Of a DNA stretch of 47,315 nt, positions 7,053 through 14,090 are shown piece by piece. Below the pieces are notes generated by a model, which saw only the letters and a program-made list of their open reading frames with translations, did no database searches and had not been told where the DNA came from. The translations under genes and the position numbers were made by a program. Positions within the stretch are counted from its first letter, which is position 1. Every line of letters starts with the position of its first letter. The stretch comes from Pseudonocardia asaccharolytica DSM 44247 = NBRC 16224 (lineage in GTDB: Bacteria; Actinomycetota; Actinomycetes; Mycobacteriales; Pseudonocardiaceae), in NCBI RefSeq assembly GCF_000423625.1, contig NZ_KE384067.1:1-47315 (forward strand). Direction: 5' to 3'.

Positions 7053-8297
7053 GTGTGGACGAACTGGTCCGGCGCGCTGCAGAGTCGCCCACGAGCGACC
7101 GACCGTCCCCTCGACGAGGCGGGTGTGGCCGCGGCGGTACGCCGGGCGGCGGCGCGGGGTCTGCGTATCCGCCCCGTCGGCACCGGCCACTCGTGGAGCC
7201 CGCTCGCGGTGACCGGCGACGTCCAGCTCGACTGTCGCGCGCTCACCGGCGTCGTCACGGTGGCGGGCGACCGGGTGCGGGTCCGCGCGGGCGCGACACT
7301 CGAGAGCCTCTACGCCGAGCTGGCCGAGCACGGCCGCACGCTCGCGGTCATCCCGGACGCCGGTGGGCTCACCGTGGCCGGCGCCATCGGCACCGGGACC
7401 CATAGCAGCGGGGCGGCGACCGGCTCGTTGTCGGCACAGGTCACCGGCGCGCGAATGGTCGACGGCACCGGCTCCGTGCGCTGGGTCGAGGGGCCCGATC
7501 TCGACGCCGTGCGCACCGGGCTCGGCGCGCTCGGCGTGCTCACCGAGGTCGAGCTGCGCACCGTGCCGATGCGGCTGCTGCAGGTCCACGAGGACTCCGG
7601 CGACCCCACGGAGCTGCTGGCCGACGGCGGGATGCTCGACGCCCACGCCTGGACCGAGGTCGTGCTGCACCTCCCGAGCCGGGAGGCGCTGGCCCGCTGG
7701 GGCGATCCGGTCGAGCCGGGCCTCGAGCGCGAATCCGGGCGCCGCGACCTGGTGCGCGCCGCCGCCGCCGGATCGGCCGAGGCGTTGGGCCGGGTGGTGT
7801 CCCGGCTCACCCCGACGCTGCGGCGTACCGCTCGCTGGGGCGGCTCGGTGACCGGCCCGGCGTATCGGGTGCTGATCGACCGCCGTCCGGTCCGCGGCGA
7901 GGCGGCGGAGTGGGCATTGCCCCGGGAGCGGCTCGGCCCGGCCCTGCGTGAGCTGGGCGCCGCCGCCGCTGCCCGCCGCATCGAGCTGCGCAGCCCGGTT
8001 CTCGTGCGGGTCGGCCCCGCCGAGACGGGCTGGCTGCATCCCGCCTGGGGCCGGGCGACGGCGTGGGTGGCGCTGCGCGGTCTCCGAGGCGCGGACCCCG
8101 GGCCGTTGTTCGCGCTGGCGGGCGCCGTGCTCACCGACGCGGGCGGCCGCCCGCACTGGGCGGGCCGGCATGAATGGACCCTCGCGGAGGTGGCGCTGGC
8201 CTATCCGCGGCTGGCCGACTTCCAGGCCGCCCGCGACCGGTTCGACCCCGACCGCCGCTTCGCCTGCGACCACCTCGACGCCCTCCTCGGCCCCTGA
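7053..8297 (+). CDS. FAD-linked D-arabinono-1,4-lactone/L-gulonolactone oxidase
   Basis: 414 residues from GTG 7053. The N-terminal FAD-binding (PCMH) domain spans about 10–180 and carries PVGTGHSWSP (41–50), whose His46 matches the residue that binds FAD covalently in aldonolactone oxidases. GLTVAGAIGTGTHSSG is the second nucleotide-binding hallmark. The C-terminal ALO domain ends with the usual FDPDRRFACDHL motif. The conserved HWxK near the end reads HWAGRH here, so lysine is replaced, which may alter substrate choice. The reaction would oxidise a sugar lactone with O2 or another acceptor. Rv1771 is the mycobacterial relative I have in mind. The amidohydrolase gene is convergent. Confidence 0.88.
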   Translation: MWTNWSGALQSRPRATDRPLDEAGVAAAVRRAAARGLRIRPVGTGHSWSPLAVTGDVQLDCRALTGVVTVAGDRVRVRAGATLESLYAELAEHGRTLAVIPDAGGLTVAGAIGTGTHSSGAATGSLSAQVTGARMVDGTGSVRWVEGPDLDAVRTGLGALGVLTEVELRTVPMRLLQVHEDSGDPTELLADGGMLDAHAWTEVVLHLPSREALARWGDPVEPGLERESGRRDLVRAAAAGSAEALGRVVSRLTPTLRRTARWGGSVTGPAYRVLIDRRPVRGEAAEWALPRERLGPALRELGAAAAARRIELRSPVLVRVGPAETGWLHPAWGRATAWVALRGLRGADPGPLFALAGAVLTDAGGRPHWAGRHEWTLAEVALAYPRLADFQAARDRFDPDRRFACDHLDALLGP

Positions 8298-8300
8298 TCC

Positions 8301-8334
8301 CGCGAGTCGCGGTACTCCGAGCGCGAGTCGCGGT
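8301..8334. repeat. Two direct copies of a 13-base self-complementary motif
   Basis: CGCGAGTCGCGGT occurs at 8301–8313 and 8322–8334; its core CGCGAGTCGCG is itself a 5+1+5 palindrome. It fills the gap between the convergent oxidase and amidohydrolase genes and touches the latter's stop codon. It may act as a bidirectional terminator or be a small interspersed repeat. Confidence 0.6.
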
Positions 8335-9659
8335 CAGGACGAGTGCAGACGCCTTGCCACGGTGCGCACCTCGGCCTTGGCGGCGGCACGGTCGACGCGG
8401 GTGGGCTCGCCGTCGACAAGGACGGGTTCACCGGCCACCCAGACGTCGCGCACCAGCCGCGACCCGCCGGCCCAAACCAGGTTCGACAGCAGCTGCGCGT
8501 CGTCGGACGGGTCGGCGAAGGCCGAGTCGTCGAGGTCGATGTGCACGAGGTCGGCCCAGCGGCCGGGCTCCAGCGCCCCGAGGTCGTCGCGGCCGATGGC
8601 CCCCGCGCCGTCCCGGGTGGCCAGCAGGAGCAGGTCGGCGGCCCGCAGCGCGGCGGCGTCGCCGGTGCTCACCCTGGCCAGCAGGCCGGCGAGCCGGGCC
8701 TGCTGCCACAGGTCGAGGTCGTCACCGGAGCCGGGACCGTCCGTGCCCAGCCCCAGGCGGACACCGGACCTGCGCAGATCGACCACCCGGGCTATCCCGG
8801 CGGCCAGCTTGGCATTGGATCCCGGGCAGTGCGCCACCGCGGCTCCGCGGCCCGCGAGCAGGCCGATGTCGGCGTCGGACAGATGCACGCCGTGCGCCGC
8901 GAGTACCCGCCCACCGAGCACGCCGAGCTCCTCGAGCAGCGCAGGCACCGACCCGTGCGCCGCACGGACGTCCGCGTCCTCATGCACCGACTCGGCGACG
9001 TGGATGTGCAACAGCGCCCCGCGCTCCCGCGCACGTTCCCCGGTCGAGATCAGCGCCTGCGGTGGCAGCGTGTAGGCCGCGTGCGGCCCGTAGCCCAGCT
9101 CGATGCGTTCGCCCGGCCCGAAATGCAGGCCCGTCGCGTCGATCCGTGCGGTGACGTCGTCGAGCATGTCCTCCCAGCTGCCCAGCCGGTCCCATCCGGG
9201 CCCGGCGATGACGCACGGGGTGACGACGGCCCGCGAGCCGACGCGGAGCACCGCGTCGATCATCGCGTCGGTGTAGAAGTACATCTCGACGCTGGTCGTG
9301 CAGCCGGTCCGCAGCAGCTCCACGCAGCCCGACACCATGCCGGCGTGCACGTCCTCGGCCGTCAGCCTGCCCTCGGCAGGCCAGATCACCCCGGTCAGCC
9401 ACCGCATCAGCGGCAGGTCGCCACCCATCCCGCGTAGCATCGTCATCGGGGTGTGACAGTGGGTGTTGACCAGGCCGGGTAGCAGCAGCCCGGGGAGCGC
9501 CCGGACCGTGGCGTCGGACGCCGGGGCGGTCGCGCGGGCGCCGACCCAGGTGATCCGTCCGTCCGCGCCGACGTCGACGACCGCGTCGCGCAGCACCGAG
9601 CAGCCCGGGTCGCACGGCAGCGCGATCGGGGCGGTGAAACGCGTGGAGTTCGGGGACAC
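8334..9659 (-). CDS. Amidohydrolase (MTA/SAH deaminase–cytosine deaminase type)
   Basis: 441 residues from GTG 9659, preceded by AGGGG at six bases. All metal and catalytic positions of the deaminase branch of the amidohydrolase superfamily are present: VNTHCH (H67, H69), HIHVAES (H220, E223), AAHGVHL (H256) and GTDGPGSGDD (D307). This spacing fits 5'-methylthioadenosine/S-adenosylhomocysteine deaminase and related triazine hydrolases. The likely reaction is hydrolytic deamination of a purine or related heterocycle in the cytoplasm. It follows the NYN-domain gene by nine bases and is probably co-transcribed with it. Substrate cannot be fixed from the sequence; mtaD-like is the safest reading. 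Confidence 0.85.
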   Translation of the reverse strand: MSPNSTRFTAPIALPCDPGCSVLRDAVVDVGADGRITWVGARATAPASDATVRALPGLLLPGLVNTHCHTPMTMLRGMGGDLPLMRWLTGVIWPAEGRLTAEDVHAGMVSGCVELLRTGCTTSVEMYFYTDAMIDAVLRVGSRAVVTPCVIAGPGWDRLGSWEDMLDDVTARIDATGLHFGPGERIELGYGPHAAYTLPPQALISTGERARERGALLHIHVAESVHEDADVRAAHGSVPALLEELGVLGGRVLAAHGVHLSDADIGLLAGRGAAVAHCPGSNAKLAAGIARVVDLRRSGVRLGLGTDGPGSGDDLDLWQQARLAGLLARVSTGDAAALRAADLLLLATRDGAGAIGRDDLGALEPGRWADLVHIDLDDSAFADPSDDAQLLSNLVWAGGSRLVRDVWVAGEPVLVDGEPTRVDRAAAKAEVRTVARRLHSS

Positions 9660-9668
9660 GGCCCGCCC

Positions 9669-10295
9669 CTACCGCCTCGGCTCGAGCAGCGAGCGCAGCG
9701 ATCGGAACGGCGGCAGCCAGGCCCCCTCGTCCGGCAGCGTGTCGAGCGTCATCCGGGGCAGCGGCTCGCGGAACACGCCGTCGATGTCCTCGAGATCGAC
9801 GAAGTCGATCACCTCGGAGGTCAGGGCGAAGTTCGCGTACTCGCGGAACCCGATGACCGTGACCGCGGTGCTCTGGGTGACGAGGCTCTCCAGCGGTTCG
9901 CGGAACGCCCGGCCGTCCCCGGAGGCGACGACGACATGGCGCAGCGACCCCTCGCCCATGCGCAGCTGGATATGCCGCAGCATGTCGTCGTCGACATCGG
10001 AGTCCTCGGTCACCTTGGGCTTGGCGAACACGGCGAAGCCCACGTTGCGCAGCGCCTCCACCCACGGCCGCACGACCTCCGTGCTGCCGGGAACGACGTT
10101 GGTGAACACGCAGGCCTCGGCGATCGCGTCCGGGCCCGCCAGCTCGAGCAACCAGCGGCCCACGGCGTCGAACCGCGGTCGGAAAGCCGACGTCGGGCGA
10201 GCGCCGAGCAGCGAGCCCAGGCTCATATCCATATTGGGTGCGTCCCAGACCAGCAGCACGCGGGACGTCGGGGCCACCGGTGCGATCGCCGTCAT
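9669..10295 (-). CDS. NYN (PIN-like) domain protein, putative RNase
   Basis: 208 residues from ATG 10293–10295; the longer open frame to 10520 overlaps the divergent gene and lacks family features. Acidic residues typical of the NYN/LabA fold are present: D18 in LLVWDAPN, a cluster DSDVDDD near residue 100, and ASGDGRAF near 125, which together would form a metal-binding nuclease site. Members cleave or bind RNA, but the target here is unknown. It heads an operon with the amidohydrolase (nine-base gap) and diverges from the SnoaL-like gene across a palindromic region. Confidence 0.78.
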   Translation of the reverse strand: MTAIAPVAPTSRVLLVWDAPNMDMSLGSLLGARPTSAFRPRFDAVGRWLLELAGPDAIAEACVFTNVVPGSTEVVRPWVEALRNVGFAVFAKPKVTEDSDVDDDMLRHIQLRMGEGSLRHVVVASGDGRAFREPLESLVTQSTAVTVIGFREYANFALTSEVIDFVDLEDIDGVFREPLPRMTLDTLPDEGAWLPPFRSLRSLLEPRR

Positions 10296-10328
10296 GAGGG
10301 CCGCACCGCGGGGCGCGTCGAGATCATT

Positions 10329-10357
10329 GGCCGACCCTATCCCGGTCGGCCGGATAG
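10329..10357. promoter_or_regulatory. Interleaved inverted repeats in a divergent promoter region
   Basis: GGCCGACC (10329–10336) pairs with 10344–10351, while CTATCC (10337–10342) pairs with GGATAG (10352–10357), so two perfect inverted repeats overlap. They lie in the 73-base gap between the divergent NYN and SnoaL-like genes and cover the likely -10 box of the latter, suggesting an operator. Confidence 0.5.
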
Positions 10358-10360
10358 CAT
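10355..10360 (+). promoter_or_regulatory. -10 element (TAGCAT) for a leaderless transcript
   Basis: TAGCAT ends eight bases before ATG 10369, so transcription would begin at or next to the start codon. It overlaps the inverted repeat at 10329–10357. Confidence 0.5.
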
Positions 10361-10368
10361 CCGGGGCG

Positions 10369-10794
10369 ATGGACGAGAGCGCGGACATCCTGCGGACCCG
10401 GTGCGCGGCACGCATCGCCGACCCGCACCGCACGATCGCCGACCGGCTGACGGGCCGATCGCCGCGCACCCCGGGGTCGTTCGCCGCGTTCGCTGATGCG
10501 CATGCGGCCGAGTTCACCATGGTCTCCCCGGATGGCGCGTTACTGCGCCGGAAGGATCTGCTGCCCGGATGCGAGGGTGCTCACGGCGCCGCGCCGGGCC
10601 TGTCGATCGAGATCATCGGTGTGGACGTCGTCAGGGTCGATGCGGCAAGTGTCGTTGCCATCTATGAGGAGTGGCAGGACGGCCAGGACGGCCGCACCGG
10701 ACGGCGCAGCACCGTGCTGTTCGACCGGGACCCGGCGGCCCCGCGGAGCCTGCACCTTCGGCACCTACAGGAGACGTGGATCAGCCGTGGGTGA
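10369..10794 (+). CDS. SnoaL/DUF4440-like (NTF2-fold) protein
   Basis: 141 residues from ATG 10369. The frame is open far upstream, but that part is antisense to the NYN gene. The pattern of a helical N-terminus, FTMVSPDGALLRRKDLL, a middle beta part (IEIIGVDVVRV, SVVAIYEEWQ) and the end LRHLQETWI fits small NTF2-fold proteins annotated DUF4440. These include enzymes and ligand-binding proteins, so no reaction is assigned. No Shine-Dalgarno is seen, and a -10 box lies eight bases upstream. It overlaps the thioesterase gene by eight bases, so the two are coupled. Confidence 0.65.
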   Translation: MDESADILRTRCAARIADPHRTIADRLTGRSPRTPGSFAAFADAHAAEFTMVSPDGALLRRKDLLPGCEGAHGAAPGLSIEIIGVDVVRVDAASVVAIYEEWQDGQDGRTGRRSTVLFDRDPAAPRSLHLRHLQETWISRG

Positions 10795-11215
10795 GGACCC
10801 GGACGAGATCGCCGCGCACACGGCGGCGGCGATGGAACGCGCGGACGCCGCCGGTCGCGGTGCGGGCGTGCGGCTGCTGGACGTCGCCCCTGGCCGGGCG
10901 CGCGTCGGCCTGACGGTGGCGGACCGGCACGTCAACGGGCATGGGCTCTGCCACGGCGGATATCTGTTCCTGCTCGCCGACGCCGCGCTGGCGTACGCAT
11001 CGAACAGCTACGGGACCTCGGCGGTGGCGTCGGGGGCCGATATCGCGTTCCTGCGGCCGGTTTCGCTGGGTGCCGAGCTCGTCGCCGAGGCGGTGGAACG
11101 GGCGAAGACGGGCCGGTCGGGGCTCTACGACGTCACGATCCGGGCCGGTGCGGAGGTGGTGGCGGAGTTCCGCGGACGCACCCGGCAGGTGCCCGGCCTG
11201 CCGCCGCCCGCCTGA
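10787..11215 (+). CDS. paaI: PaaI-type hotdog thioesterase
   Basis: 142 residues from GTG 10787, overlapping the previous gene by eight bases. The active-site signature of PaaI acyl-CoA thioesterases is complete: VNGHGLCHGGYLFLLADAA (about residues 49–67, with catalytic Asp at 65) followed by ALAYASNSYG and an FLRPV beta strand. PaaI hydrolyses hydroxylated or ring-opened phenylacetyl-CoA intermediates and frees trapped CoA. No other paa catabolic gene is in the window, so it may have a broader housekeeping role. It is convergent with trmB, four bases apart. Confidence 0.85.
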   Translation: MGEDPDEIAAHTAAAMERADAAGRGAGVRLLDVAPGRARVGLTVADRHVNGHGLCHGGYLFLLADAALAYASNSYGTSAVASGADIAFLRPVSLGAELVAEAVERAKTGRSGLYDVTIRAGAEVVAEFRGRTRQVPGLPPPA

Positions 11216-11219
11216 GGTA

Positions 11220-11945
11220 TCAGACCCGGACGTAGATGAGATCCCGGACGTCGCGTCCCTCGGAGCGGGCGCGCTGCTCGAACTTGGTCATCGGCCGCCA
11301 TCCGGGGCGCGGGGTCCAACCGTCCGGGGTGTCGGCCGTATTGCGCAGCAACGGTTCGGCGTCGCAGACCGCCCGCATCTGGTCGGCGTAGTCCGCCCAG
11401 TCGGTGGCCATGTGCAGCGGCGCACCCGGCCGCAGCCGGGAGGCGGCCAGCGCCACGAACGCCGGCTGAACCAGCCTGCGCTTGTGATGTCGGCGCTTGG
11501 GCCACGGATCGGGGAAGAAGATCCGGATACCGTCGAGCGAATCTGGTGGGACACAGGCGCACAGCAGCTCCACGGCGTCTCCGCGGAGCAGCTGCAGGTT
11601 GGTGAGCCCGGCCTCGGCGGCCCGCATGAGCAGCTGCGCCAGCCCGGGTTCGTAGACCTCCACCGCCAGATGGTCGACCTCGGGTGCCGCCGCCGCCAGC
11701 GCCGCGGTCGTCTCCCCCATGCCCGAGCCGATCTCCAGCACCAGTGGCGCCCGCCTGCCGAACCAGGCCTGCGGGTCGTACGGCTCCCGCCCGGACACGA
11801 GGGCGGGCACGTCGCGGCCGCGCACCGGCCACCACCGCGCCCACGCGGCGTGCTGACCGTCGGTGAGCCGACTGCGCTGGTGGACGAAGCTGGGTACCCG
11901 GCGCGCGGGCGCGGTCCGGTTCCGGGGGGCGCGGTCCTCAAGCAC
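11220..11945 (-). CDS. trmB: tRNA (guanine-N7-)-methyltransferase
   Basis: About 241 residues from GTG 11945, which overlaps the upstream glycosyltransferase stop by eight bases; ATG 11987 is an in-frame alternative adding 14 residues. Motif I is LVLEIGSGMGETT, and the family hallmark IRIFFPDPWPKRRHHKRRL is present, as are the ATDWADYADQM and C-terminal TKFEQRA segments that complete the active site. The enzyme methylates G46 in the tRNA variable loop using SAM. Its coupling to glycosyltransferase genes is common in actinobacteria and gives no added functional clue. Confidence 0.96.
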   Translation of the reverse strand: MLEDRAPRNRTAPARRVPSFVHQRSRLTDGQHAAWARWWPVRGRDVPALVSGREPYDPQAWFGRRAPLVLEIGSGMGETTAALAAAAPEVDHLAVEVYEPGLAQLLMRAAEAGLTNLQLLRGDAVELLCACVPPDSLDGIRIFFPDPWPKRRHHKRRLVQPAFVALAASRLRPGAPLHMATDWADYADQMRAVCDAEPLLRNTADTPDGWTPRPGWRPMTKFEQRARSEGRDVRDLIYVRV

Positions 11946-12954
11946 CGTCGCGGCCGGCCGCGGGCAGCCGGACGTTCGAGGTGGCACCGGGCAGCTTCCC
12001 GCGCAGGTAGCCCGCGCTGGTCCAGGACAGGCAGACCATGACCGCGGCCGCCGAGGAGAGCTTGCCGCGCCGCAGTTCGCGCACGACCGCCTTGGGCAGC
12101 ACGTTCGCGACGTAGCCGCGTTCGGTGGACAGGGCGTCGTCGCTCCCGACCAGCTTGGAGACCGCGGCCTTCGACAGGCCCTCGGCCCAACTGCGCCGCC
12201 GCAGGTAGCGCCACTCGACCCGGTCGTCGCTGACCCGGTGATCGACCTCGGCGCGCGGCTCGAACACGATCCGGATCGGGCGCCCGTCGCGCGCGTAGGC
12301 CTGGCGCGCGCGGATGCACAGCTCCGTCTCCTCGCAGCCCAACGGGTTCTTGCCGATGCGGCCGATGTCCTCGGCGAAGCCGCCGACCCGCTTGAACACC
12401 TCGGCCCGGAAGGACATGTTGCAGCCCATGAGGTTGCGGACCTCGGCCCGCTCGGTCGGCTGGCCGGTGTAGGTGCAGCCGACGACCCAGTCCAGTTCGC
12501 CGGTGGCGTTCCGGTCGGTCGGCGCGTACCCGGGGAGCGTCACCGGTCGGCCGTCCGGCCACCGCGGGTGGGCCACCCCGCCGACCGCGATCACGTTCGG
12601 ATCGGCGTAGGGGGCCAGCAGCGCGCGCAACCAGCCGGGGCGGGCGGTGGCGTCGTCGTCCAGGAAGACGATCACCTCGCCCCTGGCCATGGCGACCGCC
12701 GTGTTCCGCGCGCCGGAAAGGCCCTGTGCGCCCTGGTTCCGGAGCACCCGAACGCCACGCGGCCCGAAGGTGTGGTAGGCGCGGTGCAGCAGCGCCTCGT
12801 TGTGGTCGACGACCACCATCGTCTCGATCGGGCGGACGTCCTGCGCGGCGACCGAGGTCACCGCCGCCACGATGTCGTCCCAGCGCTTCTCGGTGTAGGC
12901 GCAGACCACCACGGTGGCGGTGGGCGGGCCACCCACGGGGGGGTATCCGATCAC
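11938..12954 (-). CDS. GT2-family glycosyltransferase
   Basis: 338 residues. The GT-A fold begins at VVVCAYTEKRW; the nucleotide-sugar DXD-type motif is VIVFLDDDATARPGW (around residue 97), and the acceptor-side ED-like motif is PLGCEETELCIRAR. NLMGCNMSFRAEVF is typical of this subfamily. The enzyme is likely membrane-associated and transfers a sugar from a nucleotide donor to a lipid or cell-wall acceptor. The C-terminus has a short hydrophobic stretch (AAAVMVCLSW) that could dip into the membrane. It lies 40 bases after a second GT2 gene and overlaps trmB, so the three form one minus-strand unit. Confidence 0.87.
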   Translation of the reverse strand: MIGYPPVGGPPTATVVVCAYTEKRWDDIVAAVTSVAAQDVRPIETMVVVDHNEALLHRAYHTFGPRGVRVLRNQGAQGLSGARNTAVAMARGEVIVFLDDDATARPGWLRALLAPYADPNVIAVGGVAHPRWPDGRPVTLPGYAPTDRNATGELDWVVGCTYTGQPTERAEVRNLMGCNMSFRAEVFKRVGGFAEDIGRIGKNPLGCEETELCIRARQAYARDGRPIRIVFEPRAEVDHRVSDDRVEWRYLRRRSWAEGLSKAAVSKLVGSDDALSTERGYVANVLPKAVVRELRRGKLSSAAAVMVCLSWTSAGYLRGKLPGATSNVRLPAAGRDGA

Positions 12955-12994
12955 GAGGCGGGATCCTCCAGGTGTCAGGTGACCGCCCCGCTGC

Positions 12995-13927
12995 TCAGCG
13001 CTGGGCGCGGTCCTTCTTGCGGCGGTCGGCCCGCCGGTGCTCGGCCAGCAGCGTACGCAGCACCCTGGTGCCGTCGGCGAAGGTCCTCAGGTTGGTCTCG
13101 CCGAAGATTCGCTGGCGCTCCACCGACGGTACCTCGGTGATCTTCAGAGCGGCCGCCGCGACGCGGCAGTTCAGCACGGTCTCGATCTCGAAGCCGTCGC
13201 CCCACAGCATGCCCTCGGCGGGCGCGGACGCGTTCACATCGGGGAGCTCGAGCAGCGGCAGCAGGTCCGCCCAGAACGCGTTGTAGCCGTAGCACAGGTC
13301 GGTGTACGACGTGCCGAACAGCGCGTTCGCGACCCCGTTGAGACCGGCGTTGCCGGTCTTGCGCAGCAACGTGATGTCGTCGCTGCCACCGCCCTCGGTG
13401 AACCGGGAGCCCTTGGCGAAGTCGGCCCCGGCGACGAGCGCGGACACGAACGCGGGGATCTCCCCGGGGTCGGCGGAGCCGTCGGCGTCGAACATCACGA
13501 TGACGTCGCCGGTGGCCGCGGCGAACCCGCAGGCCATCGCGTTGCCCTTGCCCTTGCGGGTCTGGGTGATGACGCGAACCCAGGGCAGTGCGCGGCGGGC
13601 GGCGCCGATCGAGTCGTCGGTCGAATTCCCGTCCACCACGATGATCTCGTGCACGGCCGGGCGCACCGCGGCGATGGCCGGGAGCACGATCTCCAGGTTC
13701 CGGGCCTCATTGCGGGTCGGGACGATCACGGAGACGGCCGGGAACGCGGAGCGACGCGGGTAGGGCCGCGGCCGCGGCTTGCGCATCGGAGGCCTGCGCA
13801 CGGCCTCGTTGGGGGGCGGACCGAACAGTCGTGGCGGCGCGCCGTACGGGGGAACCGCCCTGTGCGGCGGGCCGACTGGACCGCGCGCAGGTGTGACAGC
13901 CGGACGGACGGGCGAAACGGCGCTCAC
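12995..13927 (-). CDS. GT2-family glycosyltransferase (DPM1/GtrB-like)
   Basis: About 310 residues from GTG 13925–13927 with GGAGG four bases upstream. The frame is open back to 14608, but that part is low-complexity and overlaps the divergent gene. A basic proline-rich leader of about 65 residues precedes SVIVPTRNEARN, then IIVVDGNSTDDS, GKGNAMACGF and VIVMFDADGSADP, the order seen in dolichol-phosphate-mannose-synthase-like enzymes. FAKGSRF and YTDLCYGYNAFW support processive-type GT2 membership. It is probably the first gene of the GT2–GT2–trmB unit and may charge a polyprenyl carrier for envelope glycans. No C-terminal membrane segments are seen. Confidence 0.87.
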   Translation of the reverse strand: MSAVSPVRPAVTPARGPVGPPHRAVPPYGAPPRLFGPPPNEAVRRPPMRKPRPRPYPRRSAFPAVSVIVPTRNEARNLEIVLPAIAAVRPAVHEIIVVDGNSTDDSIGAARRALPWVRVITQTRKGKGNAMACGFAAATGDVIVMFDADGSADPGEIPAFVSALVAGADFAKGSRFTEGGGSDDITLLRKTGNAGLNGVANALFGTSYTDLCYGYNAFWADLLPLLELPDVNASAPAEGMLWGDGFEIETVLNCRVAAAALKITEVPSVERQRIFGETNLRTFADGTRVLRTLLAEHRRADRRKKDRAQR

Positions 13928-14013
13928 ACAACCTCCATACAGGTCCGCTCCATCTTCACAACGACGACCCGCCGAACCGGTTGCTGTGCGTTCGGCGACT
14001 GCCTGGCACGTAC

Positions 14014-14027
14014 CCCCCATATGGGGG
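14014..14027. promoter_or_regulatory. CCCCCATATGGGGG palindrome, metal/CsoR-type operator candidate
   Basis: A perfect 14-base palindrome with flanking TAC on the left lies between the divergent GT2 and DUF2339 genes. G/C-tract palindromes with a short AT centre are typical of operators bound by CsoR/RcnR-family repressors. No csoR gene is nearby, so the assignment is tentative. Confidence 0.45.
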
Positions 14028-14090
14028 ACGTGACCGATTCGTGACGCGAAGCTCGTTCTGGTCCGCATCATCCCCTGCCCACGAATCGGC

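Noticed and set aside
10329..10357. RNA pseudoknot from the interleaved repeats
   Set aside because: The connecting loops would have zero, one and zero bases, too short to span stems of eight and six pairs, so an RNA pseudoknot with both stems complete is not possible.
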